Notes: generated by a model not told the origin, from the sequence alone. DNA of 64,000 nucleotides from Riemerella columbipharyngis (GCF_900101995.1 NZ_FNAS01000008.1:1-64000); one strand, 5' to 3'. Positions 1-7,975 are shown, counted from the first letter of the stretch. Program-made: numbers and translations.

Positions 1-47
1 CTAGTGTGGAAATTTTTTTTTCACGGCAGGAAATTTTCATCGGCTGG

Positions 48-285
48 CTATGCCTTTTCATACTTCAAGGTTTTCAATCTATTTTTAATGCCTGTACCAG
101 GGGTGAAAATCACCTTTGCAGACTTTATGGCTGCTGCCGTTACTTCCTCTTCTTTGGCTTTTCCCTCACTGCTTAGGCTTGCACGCATACTGCCCAGCTC
201 GCCCAGCCGCACAATCTGCCCATCGCTTAGGTTGCCTTGCACTGAATCTATCAAGGCACAAATAACCCCACCTACACATAATATG
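48..285 (-). pseudogene. HU-like DNA-binding protein, C-terminal remnant (copy 1)
   Basis: The minus-strand reading contains VGGVICALIDSVQG, GQIVRLGELGSMRASLSSEG and AAIKSAKVIFTPG before a TAG stop at 48-50. This matches the C-terminal half of the HU-related DNA-binding proteins common in Bacteroidota (about 120-130 residues, nucleoid or DNA binding). The N-terminal half, about 50-60 residues, is missing: upstream of about 290 the reading runs into a (TG)15 tract and a 21-bp tandem repeat. I therefore call it a 5'-truncated pseudogene; a short TTG-started peptide from 254 is possible but unlikely. A second, more decayed copy lies at 2399-2620, and the two share their downstream flank (1-47 against 2352-2398). 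The family match is from recognition of the motif, not a search. Confidence 0.65.
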
Positions 286-294
286 TTTAACCAA

Positions 295-329
<35 letters not shown>

Positions 330-343
330 ACACTTTTCTCTGT

Positions 344-623
344 ATTGAAAAATGCCTCGTAGGAATTGAAAAATGTCTCGTAGGAATTGAAAAACGCCTC
401 GTAGGAATTGAAAAACGCCTCGTAGGAATTGAAAAATGCCTCGTAGGAATTGAAAAATGCCTCGTAGGAATTGAAAAATGCCTCGTAGGAATTGAAAAAT
501 GCCTCGTAGGAATTGAAAAACGCCTCGTAGGAATTGAAAAATGCCTCGTAGGAATTGAAAAACGCCTCGTAGGAATTGAAAAATGCCTCGTAGGAATTGA
601 AAAATGCCTCGTAGGAATTGAAA
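344..623. repeat. 21-bp tandem repeat, 13 full units plus a 7-bp partial
   Basis: Thirteen head-to-tail units run from 344 to 616, followed by ATTGAAA at 617-623. Each unit is ATTGAAAAA followed by YGYCTCGTAGGA. The only differences are C/T changes at two positions (unit 2 has TGT; units 3, 4, 9 and 11 have CGC; the rest TGC). Because 21 is a multiple of three, the plus strand stays open through all units, coding for a heptapeptide repeat, but this looks incidental. The junction CCTCGTAGGAATTGAAAC at the end of the array resembles the 3' part of type I or III CRISPR repeats. There are no spacers, so it is not a CRISPR array. Confidence 0.95.
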
Positions 624-661
624 CCCTACATAGAAAATGTAATTCTCAGGATAAAAAGATG

Positions 662-697
662 AAAAAACGGCAAACTCATACGAGTTTGCCGTTTTTT
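662..697. terminator. Bidirectional intrinsic terminator
   Basis: A perfect 16-bp inverted repeat, 662-677 paired with 682-697, has the core CGGCAAACTC, a 4-base loop, and A-run and T-run flanks on both sides. It ends minus-strand transcription of the secreted head-repeat gene (stop at 743) and would also stop any plus-strand transcript from the 21-bp repeats. Confidence 0.9.
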
Positions 698-742
698 ACC
701 TTCTAAACCTTAAATTCTTAAAATTCTATGGGGAAATACCGA

Positions 743-2203
743 TTAGTTGGTCATTCTTTTCCAAGTATAGGAGTTAGCCCCTGTTTTTACACAGCCTTCA
801 AAAAAGCCTGTATTACCATCACTGCTTCGGTTATAGCGGAAAGAACCCTCGTTACTCTCATTGCAACCGATTGTAGTATCATCTGCATCATCTTTAGTAT
901 ATGTACCGCCGCCTTCCTTGCTTTTCCCAATTATACTGGTGTTTCCTCCTTTATAAATTTGTATGGCTCCATTGACCACCAGCATGGCTCCACTATTATG
1001 TTTTTCAAAATTATCGATATTGATGCCGGTACGTCCGTTTCGCAGTATCATAAAAGCATCTGAATAAGTTTTTTCCGCCGTACTACCGTTACCCACAGTA
1101 AATAATCGTGCTCCAATAGGGGTAAACACTCTACTCCCTGTTATTGGATAGGTATGATATAGAGGATTGCCATCAGTATCTAATTCCTCGGAAACCGGTG
1201 TGGTGTTAGATCCCATAATGGTTTCTGCATAGGTTTTTGCAATGTTATTAATTCCCATGACAGTAGCGTATTGACCCAATGCTTGGTTATTAGATCCCAT
1301 AGCAACCGTAGCAAATTCCGTGGCTATTGTTCTACTTCCCATGGCAACAGAATTTGATCCTTTGGCTATTGTTCTACTTCCCATGGCAACAGAATTTGAT
1401 CCTTTGGCATAGCTTTCATTTCCCATGGCAACGGAGCGGTCTCCAATGGCATAGGTATCGGCTCCTATGGCAACCGCACGCCTTCCTTTGGCAAAACTTC
1501 CTTTTCCTGCGGCAAAGGAGGCCTCTCCTGAGGCAACGGTGTTCCAACCTGCGGCAAAGGCGTAGTTTCCTGTGGCACCTTTGGCTTCAGGCGTTTCACC
1601 TTGTTGTTTACCCACGACATCGTTTGCATCATGGGCGGGGTCGGTTGCTTCTGCAACGGTGTATTGGCTGTAACTTACATCCACGGCGTTGTCACCAATG
1701 TTTCCGAAGTTGGCTGCCGGCCTACCAATAATCGCCAAACCTGTTTTGTTTTCTTGGGTAAGCCTATCCAAGCCCCAACGCCAAAACTCTGTGGGTTCTA
1801 CGCCGGTTCTTTCTTCGTTTGCACCCAGATGCATTCCCTGCCCTGCGGTATAAAGTACATTCACCCATTGGTCGCCGTTGTACCAATAATACCCCGAAGA
1901 ACCCACTCTGGATACCCTGTGGTTTTGGGTAGCATTATATGCATTAGTGTCATACTCGGAGTTATTCACATAAATCAAAGTTCCCTCTTGCGGTTCTGCA
2001 ATATTTGCCACTCTTTTTTTGCTTAAAATAGGAACGATAATTCCCTCATTGTTGGTGGCAGTTTCTTTCGCATCATAAGGCTTTATATGTAAAGTTGCCT
2101 TGGGCTCGTCAGTGTTAATGCCTACGCTTCCCTGTTGGGCGTAAACTACTGTTCCTGCACACAAAGCACAGAAAATACTTACATTAATTAGTTTCTTTTT
2201 CAT
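743..2203 (-). CDS. Secreted protein with YadA-head-like repeats
   Basis: This 486-residue protein has a signal peptide (MKKK, then a hydrophobic stretch to about residue 22). A flavobacterial surface-protein opening follows (GSVGINTDEPKATLHI). The central part, about residues 215-330, is built of imperfect 14-residue repeats of the form A-x-G-x-x-S-x-A-x-G, such as SNSVAMGSRTIAKG, characteristic of the left-handed beta-roll head of trimeric YadA-type adhesins. I see neither a YadA membrane-anchor domain nor a clear T9SS C-terminal domain, so how it is displayed is unknown. Two adjacent repeats are identical at DNA level over 42 bp (1321-1404). The gene stands alone between two HU-like pseudogenes and ends at a strong terminator. 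An adhesin or surface-layer role is inference. Confidence 0.75.
   Translation of the reverse strand: MKKKLINVSIFCALCAGTVVYAQQGSVGINTDEPKATLHIKPYDAKETATNNEGIIVPILSKKRVANIAEPQEGTLIYVNNSEYDTNAYNATQNHRVSRVGSSGYYWYNGDQWVNVLYTAGQGMHLGANEERTGVEPTEFWRWGLDRLTQENKTGLAIIGRPAANFGNIGDNAVDVSYSQYTVAEATDPAHDANDVVGKQQGETPEAKGATGNYAFAAGWNTVASGEASFAAGKGSFAKGRRAVAIGADTYAIGDRSVAMGNESYAKGSNSVAMGSRTIAKGSNSVAMGSRTIATEFATVAMGSNNQALGQYATVMGINNIAKTYAETIMGSNTTPVSEELDTDGNPLYHTYPITGSRVFTPIGARLFTVGNGSTAEKTYSDAFMILRNGRTGINIDNFEKHNSGAMLVVNGAIQIYKGGNTSIIGKSKEGGGTYTKDDADDTTIGCNESNEGSFRYNRSSDGNTGFFEGCVKTGANSYTWKRMTN
1321..1404. repeat. Perfect 42-bp tandem duplication inside the head-repeat gene
   Basis: Bases 1321-1362 and 1363-1404 are identical. 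The unit equals 14 codons, one structural repeat of the beta-roll head, so gain or loss keeps the frame. Neighbouring repeats are diverged, so this duplication is recent. Confidence 0.95.
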
Positions 2204-2236
2204 TCAATCTTTGTATTAGTTACACTATATTTATTC

Positions 2237-2260
2237 AGCTCTGATACTTCCCTCAGAGCT
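2237..2260. promoter_or_regulatory. 8-bp inverted repeat upstream of the head-repeat gene
   Basis: AGCTCTGA at 2237-2244 pairs perfectly with TCAGAGCT at 2253-2260 across an 8-base loop, 34 bases upstream of the start codon at 2203. It lacks a T-run, so it is not a terminator. It may be an operator or a 5' leader hairpin; no TAnnTTTG box is evident nearby. Confidence 0.5.
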
Positions 2261-2398
2261 TATTTTCATTTTTCCAAAAAATTATGGAATAGAGAGAGGC
2301 AAAATTCTCAAGCGTTCCGTTGGAATTTTCCTGCTTAGAAAAATTTTTTTCCTAGCGTGGGAATTTTTTTTTCACGGCAAGAAATTTTCATTTGCTGG

Positions 2399-2620
2399 CT
2401 ATACCTTTTCGTTTTTAAGGTTTTTATCGGTTTTTAATGTCTATGCCTAAAGTTAAAATAATCTTTGCAGACTTTAATGGCTGCCGTCATTACTCTCTCT
2501 TCTTTGGCTTCATCCTCCTTGCACGCATACTGCCCTGCTCCCCCATACACACAATTTGCCCATTGCTCAAGGCTTCCTGCATATCCACTAAGAAATCACT
2601 TACTGCATTTAATGGTCGCT
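2399..2620 (-). pseudogene. HU-like DNA-binding protein remnant (copy 2), frameshifted
   Basis: Minus-strand translation recovers NAVSDFLVDMQEALSNGQIV and GEQGSMRA in one frame. After a frameshift near 2525 it continues as EDEAKEERVMTAAIKVCKD in another. It aligns with copy 1 (SDGQIVRLGELGSMRA ... EEEVTAAAIKSAK) and shares the 40-bp downstream flank (2352-2391 against 1-40), including the T9 run. The N-terminal half is missing and the frame is broken, so it is a pseudogene. The two copies look like an old duplication that now flanks the head-repeat gene. Confidence 0.6.
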
Positions 2621-2980
2621 CTCATATATGTTTACACAAATATACGGAATAGCCAAACAACTATGTAAAAACTTTTTCATTTCTCATATGTTGTTTGTCA
2701 TCCGTATCATAGTACACCACAAAGGTATAAAGAAAAATTAAAAACTACCATAATACCATATAAAAAAGTTTTTTATTTTTTCTGGTATAGACACATATAA
2801 AAATCTATACTTTTACTCATATAAGCTGACACAAAATACCCCTCATAAATCATTTTGAATCTAATAACCATATGAATAATTTTTTCGGAGAAATAACTTT
2901 TGATACTTTGTTTTAGCCATAATAGTGTTAATAATAATTTCTTATATATGGAAGAACACTAAATTTCTAAATCTCCCCAA
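2621..2980. other. AT-rich non-coding stretch
   Basis: About 360 bases between the HU-like remnant and the 3' end of the TIGR02757 gene contain no open frame of credible length, no tRNA-like cloverleaf and no strong terminator that I can see. It is very AT-rich with several A and T runs. Confidence 0.6.
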
Positions 2981-3742
2981 TCAAAACCCCTCCGATACAC
3001 CCAGTCCAAACAAGGCATAATCGTATAGGGCTGGGTCTTTCGGATTCATTTTTCGGATTTTTTTATCCAATTCCTCTACCGTTTTCCAATCATTCTGTTT
3101 CCGAGTGACGAGCTTTAGTTTTCGGGCTATGTTCCCTGTATGAACATCAAGAGGAATAGAAAGATATGCCGGTGATATCCTGTCCCACAAGCCAAAGTCT
3201 ACTCCCCGCGAATCTCTGCGAACCATCCATCTAAGAAACATCATCAACCGTTTAGCTGCAGAATTCTTGTATGTAGAGCTAATATGCTTTACCGACCTAT
3301 GTACTTCATTATTGACAAAATAACTCCTAAACCGCTCTAATGCATGATAAAAGTTTTGTTCTTCAGGATCCAATAAAAATAAATCTTCCATAGAAGAATA
3401 CTCACAATATACCCTTCTAAGGTTTTTTATAAAAAACACAAAATCATCGGTATTAAATGTCCTATGCAATGCCTTTGCCCCTAAATCCAAGTCTCTGGAA
3501 GAATAATTCATCACAAAATCATATGGCGAATTTTCCATTATGGACACTATAGATTTCGCATTTTTGATAATAGACTTTCTGTTTCCCCATGCAATAGTAG
3601 CTGCAAAAAACGCCGAAATCTCTATATCCTGCCGAATAGAGAAACTATGTGGAATCTGGACGGGATCATCGGCTATAAATTCAACATTATTGTATTGGTC
3701 GGCTTTCTCGTCAAGAAAGTTTTTTAATTCCGTCAAAGTCAT
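2981..3742 (-). CDS. TIGR02757 (DUF2400) family protein
   Basis: This 253-residue protein matches the TIGR02757/DUF2400 family, present across Bacteroidota and spirochaetes and of unknown function. Recognisable blocks are the N-terminal DDPVQIPHSF, EISAFFAATIAWGNRKSII and FLRWMVRRDSRGVDFG, and PLDVHTGNIARKL toward the C-terminus, the last reminiscent of helix-hairpin-helix DNA glycosylase folds. It starts two bases after the RNase Z stop, so the two are almost certainly co-transcribed. Length is normal for the family. Function beyond a possible nucleic-acid role is not known. Confidence 0.85.
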   Translation of the reverse strand: MTLTELKNFLDEKADQYNNVEFIADDPVQIPHSFSIRQDIEISAFFAATIAWGNRKSIIKNAKSIVSIMENSPYDFVMNYSSRDLDLGAKALHRTFNTDDFVFFIKNLRRVYCEYSSMEDLFLLDPEEQNFYHALERFRSYFVNNEVHRSVKHISSTYKNSAAKRLMMFLRWMVRRDSRGVDFGLWDRISPAYLSIPLDVHTGNIARKLKLVTRKQNDWKTVEELDKKIRKMNPKDPALYDYALFGLGVSEGF

Positions 3743-3744
3743 AA

Positions 3745-4659
3745 CTAAATTTCTATAACTTCCAATGTCTTCGGCAAAAAAGTATTCGGGAACACAGTCC
3801 TTGCCTCATCTGTAAATACAGACAAGTCCTGATAGCGGTTAGAAAAATGTCCTAAAATCAGTTTTTTGACTTCCGCTTTTTTAGCAACCAAAGCCGCTTC
3901 CAAAGCCGTAGAATGCCCCGTATAGTCTGCCATTTCTTTAAGCTCGTGCAAAAAAGTAGATTCATGATAAAGCAAATCTACCCCTTTCACAATAGGCACC
4001 ACAGATTCAAGAAAGCGTGTATCACTGCAAAATGCATAGGAAACAGGCGATTCAGCCGGTTTTGTAAGAATTTCATTCTTTAGCACATATCCATCAGATA
4101 ATGTAAAATCTTTTCCTTTTTTAAGAAGATGATAATCACAGATTTCTATTTCGGGATATTTAGCAATCTCTTCCATATTCAGATGGCGTTCCTTTGGTTT
4201 TTCTCTAAAAAGATAACCATTGCAATATATTCTATGATCCAGAGGAATAGTATAAACTTCCACTTTATCATCTTCAAAAATTTTCTCTGATGCATTCCCC
4301 TCTATTTCACGATACACCACCTCAAAACCTCTCTGTGTTTCGGTAATTCTAAAAATAGTTTCCAGCATTTCCTTAATACCTTTCGGACCATAGATATAAA
4401 GAGGCGTCTCTCTTCCTAAGAGCCTAAATGAAGCCACCAACCCCGGCAGCCCAAAACAATGATCGCCGTGAAGATGAGAAACAAAAATGTGATTTATTTT
4501 TGAAAATTTAGCTTTAGCTTTTCTTAATTGTACCTGAGTTCCCTCGCCGCAATCTATAAGAAAATGACGCTCCTGCATTTCCAAAAGCTGAGCTGTAGGA
4601 GATGAGTTCACTGTAGGAATCGCAGAATTAAAGCCAAGAATCGTAAGATGTGCCGACAC
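3745..4659 (-). CDS. rnz: Ribonuclease Z
   Basis: Ribonuclease Z is the zinc-dependent endonuclease that removes 3' trailers from tRNA precursors. The 304-residue protein has the metallo-beta-lactamase signature SHLHGDH at residues 61-67, an early FLIDCGEGTQ aspartate motif, the later FCSDTRF metal-bridging aspartate block, YHESTFLHE, and a GHFSNRY histidine near the C-terminus. This is the full tRNase Z short-form set at normal length. It leads a two-gene unit with the TIGR02757 gene and diverges from rplU; a minus-strand TATATTTG box is at 4687-4680, 20 bases before the start codon. Confidence 0.95.
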   Translation of the reverse strand: MSAHLTILGFNSAIPTVNSSPTAQLLEMQERHFLIDCGEGTQVQLRKAKAKFSKINHIFVSHLHGDHCFGLPGLVASFRLLGRETPLYIYGPKGIKEMLETIFRITETQRGFEVVYREIEGNASEKIFEDDKVEVYTIPLDHRIYCNGYLFREKPKERHLNMEEIAKYPEIEICDYHLLKKGKDFTLSDGYVLKNEILTKPAESPVSYAFCSDTRFLESVVPIVKGVDLLYHESTFLHELKEMADYTGHSTALEAALVAKKAEVKKLILGHFSNRYQDLSVFTDEARTVFPNTFLPKTLEVIEI

Positions 4660-4679
4660 TTTTCTATTTTTTATAGATG

Positions 4680-4687
4680 CAAATATA
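4680..4687 (-). promoter_or_regulatory. -7 box for rnz
   Basis: TATATTTG on the minus strand fits the flavobacterial TAnnTTTG consensus. It lies 20 bases upstream of the rnz start. No well-placed TTG is seen. Confidence 0.55.
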
Positions 4688-4742
4688 AGAACTTTAAATT
4701 TTTAATAAAAAATAATTACAATGAGATAGCAATATCAAATAG

Positions 4743-4772
4743 TTGGTAATTCAAAAAAAAAACTTATATTTG
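4743..4772 (+). promoter_or_regulatory. Promoter of rplU-rpmA
   Basis: TTG at 4743-4745, a 19-base spacer and TATATTTG at 4765-4772 form a textbook Bacteroidota -33/-7 promoter, 31 bases before the rplU start. Confidence 0.8.
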
Positions 4773-4803
4773 CGGACTGAAATAATTAAAAAACAATATA
4801 ACA

Positions 4804-5430
4804 ATGTTTGCAATCGTAGAGATAGCAGGGCTTCAATACAAAGTTGAGCAAGACCAAAAATTGTTTGTAAACCGTTTGAGTGGTGAGAAAGGAGACAGAG
4901 TAACTTTTGACAAAGTTCTTCTTACCGTAAATGGAGCAACAACTGTGGGCGCCCCGGCTGTAAAAGGAATCGCTGTAGAAGCGGAAATTATCGACCATGT
5001 GAAAGCTGATAAGGTTATCGTTTTCAAGAAAAAAAGAAGAAAAGGATACGCTAAGAAAAATGGTCACAGACAGTCTTTAACTCAAATTCAAATCGTTTCT
5101 ATCACAGGATTTGAAGGTGCTAAAAAATCTGCTAAAAAAGAAGAAACAACAAAACTGGCAAAAAAGACTCCTAAAAAAGGAGACGACCTTACTCTAATAG
5201 AAGGAATAGGTCCTAAAGTAGCTGAAATATTCTTTGAAGCAGGGATTAAATCTTTTGCAGATTTAGCGAAAAAAACAAAAGAGGAGTTAGAGGCAATACT
5301 TAATCCTAAAGGAGCTGTATATGCAGCTATGGATCCTACAACTTGGCCTCAGCAAGCACAGTTGGCTGCCGATGGTAAGTTCGATGAGCTTGACGCCCTT
5401 AAAGGTAAACTTAAAGGCGGAAAAGCATAA
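4804..5430 (+). CDS. rplU: 50S ribosomal protein L21 with C-terminal helix-hairpin-helix extension
   Basis: Residues 1-100 are a standard L21 (MFAIVEIAGLQYKVE; VIVFKKKRRKGYAKKNGHRQ; LTQIQIVSI). Typical L21 is about 100 residues, while this one is 208. A lysine-rich linker (about 110-128) leads to a helix-hairpin-helix-like domain with LIEGIGPKVAEIFFEAGI and FADLAKKTKEELEAIL, then a short acidic and Gly/Lys-rich tail. Similar tails occur in flavobacterial ribosomal proteins, and an extra RNA or DNA contact is a reasonable inference. rpmA follows 38 bases later under the same promoter. Confidence 0.95.
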   Translation: MFAIVEIAGLQYKVEQDQKLFVNRLSGEKGDRVTFDKVLLTVNGATTVGAPAVKGIAVEAEIIDHVKADKVIVFKKKRRKGYAKKNGHRQSLTQIQIVSITGFEGAKKSAKKEETTKLAKKTPKKGDDLTLIEGIGPKVAEIFFEAGIKSFADLAKKTKEELEAILNPKGAVYAAMDPTTWPQQAQLAADGKFDELDALKGKLKGGKA

Positions 5431-5468
5431 TAATTAAATTTAATGTTAACTAAAAAAACCTAAAAAAA

Positions 5469-5726
5469 ATGGCACACAAGAAAGGTGTTGGTAGTTCCAA
5501 AAATGGTAGAGAATCTCACTCTAAAAGATTAGGCGTTAAGATTTTCGGAGGTCAAGAGGCTATCGCGGGTAATATTATCGTGAGACAGAGAGGTACAAAA
5601 CACCACCCAGGTGAAAATGTGGGAATGGGTAAAGATCATACATTATTTGCCTTGACTGACGGAAAGGTAGTTTTCACTAAAAAAGGAAATGATAGATCTT
5701 TTGTATCTATAGAGCCGAACGCATAA
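5469..5726 (+). CDS. rpmA: 50S ribosomal protein L27
   Basis: The 85-residue L27 begins [16 protein letters not shown], followed by the conserved GVKIFGGQ and [22 protein letters not shown]. Its flexible N-terminal tail reaches toward the peptidyl-transferase centre. It has no N-terminal cleavage extension of the Firmicutes type. It is the second gene of the rplU operon and is followed by a strong terminator at 5777-5810. Confidence 0.97.
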   Translation: MAHKKGVGSSKNGRESHSKRLGVKIFGGQEAIAGNIIVRQRGTKHHPGENVGMGKDHTLFALTDGKVVFTKKGNDRSFVSIEPNA

Positions 5727-5776
5727 GCTTAATATTCATTAAGGGTGCTTAAACCTATAACGAATATTGTTTTCAT

Positions 5777-5810
5777 AAAAAAGACTGCCTTTATTCAGGC
5801 AGTCTTTTTT
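5777..5810 (+). terminator. Intrinsic terminator after rpmA
   Basis: A 14-bp perfect stem with core GACTGCCT / AGGCAGTC, loop TTATTC, and a run of six T at 5805-5810, about 50 bases after the rpmA stop. Confidence 0.9.
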
Positions 5811-5862
5811 GTGATAGATTATATAAACAGTAAAAAACAAATGTAAGTTTATTTATTTTACT

Positions 5863-5870
5863 TATATTTG
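5863..5870 (+). promoter_or_regulatory. -7 box for the acyl-CoA dehydrogenase gene
   Basis: TATATTTG fits TAnnTTTG. It overlaps the possible upstream TTG start at 5868, which argues that translation begins at the ATG at 5889 instead. Confidence 0.65.
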
Positions 5871-5888
5871 AAAAACAATAATAGATTT

Positions 5889-7028
5889 ATGAAAACCGAA
5901 CATACAGAGCATCTAAAAATGATAGCCAATACAGCTCGTGATTTTGCAGAAAAAAATATTCGTCCTTACATTATGGAGTGGGATGAAAGCCAAACATTCC
6001 CTATAGATTTATTCCACAAGCTGGGTGAAATGGGATTTATGGGAATCATCATTCCCGAAGAGTACGGAGGAGCTGGACTATCTTACAACGAATATGTTGT
6101 TATTATAGATGAAATTTCTCAAGTAGATCCTTCCATAGGACTTTCTGTAGCGGCACATAACTCACTATGTACCAATCATATCTATGAGTTTGGAAATGAA
6201 GAACAAAGAAAGAAATGGCTACCGAAGCTGGCTTCCGGAAAGGTAATTGGAGCGTGGGGACTCACCGAGCATAATACAGGCTCTGATGCAGGAGGAATGA
6301 ATACGACTGCCGTAAAAGATGGTGATGAATGGATAATCAATGGTGCTAAGAACTTCATTACACACGCTATATCTGGAGATATCGCAGTAGTAATGACCAG
6401 AACGGGAGACAAAAACACCTCTAATAACTCAACAGCATTTGTTCTGGAAAAAGGGATGCCCGGTTTCTCATCAGGAAAAAAAGAAAATAAATTGGGGATG
6501 CGTGCTTCGGAAACTGCAGAATTGATTTTCGACAATGTTCGCGTACCCGATTCCCACAGACTTGGAGAAGTTAGCTCGGGCTTCAAACAAGCAATGAAAA
6601 TTTTGGACGGAGGCAGGATCTCCATTGCCGCACTTAGTTTGGGTATTGCCAGAGGAGCCTACAAAGCTGCTCTAAAATACGCCAAAGAAAGACATCAGTT
6701 CGGACAAGCGATTGCTAATTTCCAAGCGATTAACTTTATGCTTGCCGATATGGCAACGGAGATAGATGCCGCAGAGCTTCTGATAAAAAGAGCCGCAGAC
6801 CTGAAAAATGCCAAACAAAAAATGACCAGAGAAGGTGCTATGGCAAAGCTCTACGCATCTGAAGCTTGTGTGAGAATTTCTAACAATGCCCTACAGATTT
6901 TTGGAGGATACGGCTATACTAAAGATTTCCCTGCCGAAAAATATTATAGAGATTCTAAACTCTGTACAATAGGAGAAGGTACTTCCGAAATACAGAGACT
7001 CGTTATCGGAAGAGATATCATTAAGTAG
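5889..7028 (+). CDS. Acyl-CoA dehydrogenase (short/branched-chain type)
   Basis: This FAD-dependent enzyme oxidises acyl-CoA to trans-2-enoyl-CoA. From the ATG at 5889 it is 379 residues, normal for the family. Landmarks are GAWGLTEHNTGSDAGGM (FAD and substrate binding), LGMRASETAELIFDNVRVP, the arginine-rich GGRISIAALSLGIA, RHQFGQAI, and the C-terminal IGEGTSEIQ with catalytic-position Glu 363. The open frame extends to a TTG at 5868, but that codon lies in the -7 promoter box, so the ATG was chosen. It is monocistronic. HMG-CoA lyase at 36.5 kb makes branched-chain amino-acid degradation a plausible pathway, but the exact substrate cannot be read from sequence. Confidence 0.92.
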   Translation: MKTEHTEHLKMIANTARDFAEKNIRPYIMEWDESQTFPIDLFHKLGEMGFMGIIIPEEYGGAGLSYNEYVVIIDEISQVDPSIGLSVAAHNSLCTNHIYEFGNEEQRKKWLPKLASGKVIGAWGLTEHNTGSDAGGMNTTAVKDGDEWIINGAKNFITHAISGDIAVVMTRTGDKNTSNNSTAFVLEKGMPGFSSGKKENKLGMRASETAELIFDNVRVPDSHRLGEVSSGFKQAMKILDGGRISIAALSLGIARGAYKAALKYAKERHQFGQAIANFQAINFMLADMATEIDAAELLIKRAADLKNAKQKMTREGAMAKLYASEACVRISNNALQIFGGYGYTKDFPAEKYYRDSKLCTIGEGTSEIQRLVIGRDIIK

Positions 7029-7115
7029 CACGATGCTCTGGGCTTATCAAAAGAATATTGGTATACTATTAAACATTAATTTCTCAATATATTTTATAAA
7101 AAAAGAACTATTCAC

Positions 7116-7123
7116 TAATTTTG
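7116..7123 (+). promoter_or_regulatory. -7 box for the YebC-family gene
   Basis: TAATTTTG fits TAnnTTTG and is 20 bases upstream of the ATG at 7143. No good TTG is visible at -33. Confidence 0.5.
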
Positions 7124-7142
7124 CCGAAAATTAAAATAATCT

Positions 7143-7883
7143 ATGGGACGCGCATTTGAATATAGAAAAGCATCTAAATTAGCCAGATGGGATAAAATGG
7201 CTAAAACGTTCTCCAAAATAGGAAAAGACATTGCTCTTGCGGTGAAAGCAGGAGGACCTGATCCAGATTCTAATCCGGCATTACGCAGGTGCATACAAAA
7301 TGCCAAAGGTGCCAATATGCCAAAGGACAATGTAGAAAGAGCCATAAAAAAAGCCAGCGGTACAGATGCAGAAAACTACGAAGAGGTTACTTACGAAGGC
7401 TATGGGCAAGGCGGCGTAGCGTTCTTTGTGGAATGTACTACGAACAACACCACCAGAACAGTAGCCAATGTAAGAGCTATTTTTAATAAATTTGACGGAA
7501 ACTTGGGTAAAAACGGTGAACTTTCATTCCTTTTTGACAGAAAAGGCATTTTTACCATTGACAAATCCTTAATCACTATGGATTGGGAAGACTTTGAAAT
7601 GGAAATGATAGACGGCGGTGCGGAAGACATCGACTTTGACGACCAAGAAGTAATGGTAACGACAGCTTTCGAAGATTTCGGCTCACTTTCTCACAAATTA
7701 GAGGAATTGGGAATAGAGGCTAAGAGTTCCGAATTGCAAAGAATACCCAACAACTACAAGTCCGTCAGCCAAGAGCAGTTTCAGGCTAATATGAAAATGT
7801 TGGAACGCTTTGAGGAAGATGATGATGTTCAGAATGTCTATCACAATATGGAGATAGACGACGAGATGATGAAAACTTTATAA
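7143..7883 (+). CDS. YebC/PmpR family protein
   Basis: The 246-residue protein starts MGRAFEYRKASKLARWDKMAKTF and carries DPDSNPALRRCIQNAKGANMPKDNVERAIKKASG and the YEGYGQGGVAFFVECTTNN block, all hallmarks of the YebC family (N-terminal three-helix domain plus two alpha/beta domains). Family members were long annotated as transcriptional regulators; some are now linked to translation of difficult peptides. Length is normal. The acidic C-terminus (EEDDDVQNVYHNMEIDDE) is typical of Bacteroidota versions. The name 'regulator' should be treated cautiously here. Confidence 0.93.
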   Translation: MGRAFEYRKASKLARWDKMAKTFSKIGKDIALAVKAGGPDPDSNPALRRCIQNAKGANMPKDNVERAIKKASGTDAENYEEVTYEGYGQGGVAFFVECTTNNTTRTVANVRAIFNKFDGNLGKNGELSFLFDRKGIFTIDKSLITMDWEDFEMEMIDGGAEDIDFDDQEVMVTTAFEDFGSLSHKLEELGIEAKSSELQRIPNNYKSVSQEQFQANMKMLERFEEDDDVQNVYHNMEIDDEMMKTL

Positions 7884-7932
7884 ATCTAAGAGCTTATCTA
7901 AATTTCACCAAGCTCAAAACTTGAAAGGCACT

Positions 7933-7975
7933 AAGACACTGCTTTTACCGACATGGTACAAGGGTGTCTTTTTTT
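7933..7975 (+). terminator. Probable terminator after the YebC-family gene
   Basis: AAGACAC at 7933-7939 pairs with GTGTCTT at 7964-7970 and is followed by T's to 7975. A smaller TACC/GGTA stem sits within the long loop, so the structure is branched and weaker than the other terminators here. Confidence 0.55.

Noticed and set aside
344-623. CRISPR array
   Set aside because: Repeats are head to tail with no spacers, units are 21 bp, and no cas gene is in the window. Only the end of the unit resembles a CRISPR repeat.
1327-1731. Plus-strand open frame with FPWQQNLILW-type repeats
   Set aside because: It is the opposite-strand image of the head-repeat gene; its repeats simply mirror the 42-bp coding repeats.
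4786-5067. Minus-strand 93-codon frame over the rplU start
   Set aside because: It lies opposite a clear ribosomal protein gene and its promoter, with no homology or start signal.
5868-5888. TTG start for the acyl-CoA dehydrogenase
   Set aside because: The TTG is the end of the TATATTTG box; the ATG at 5889 fits family N-termini.
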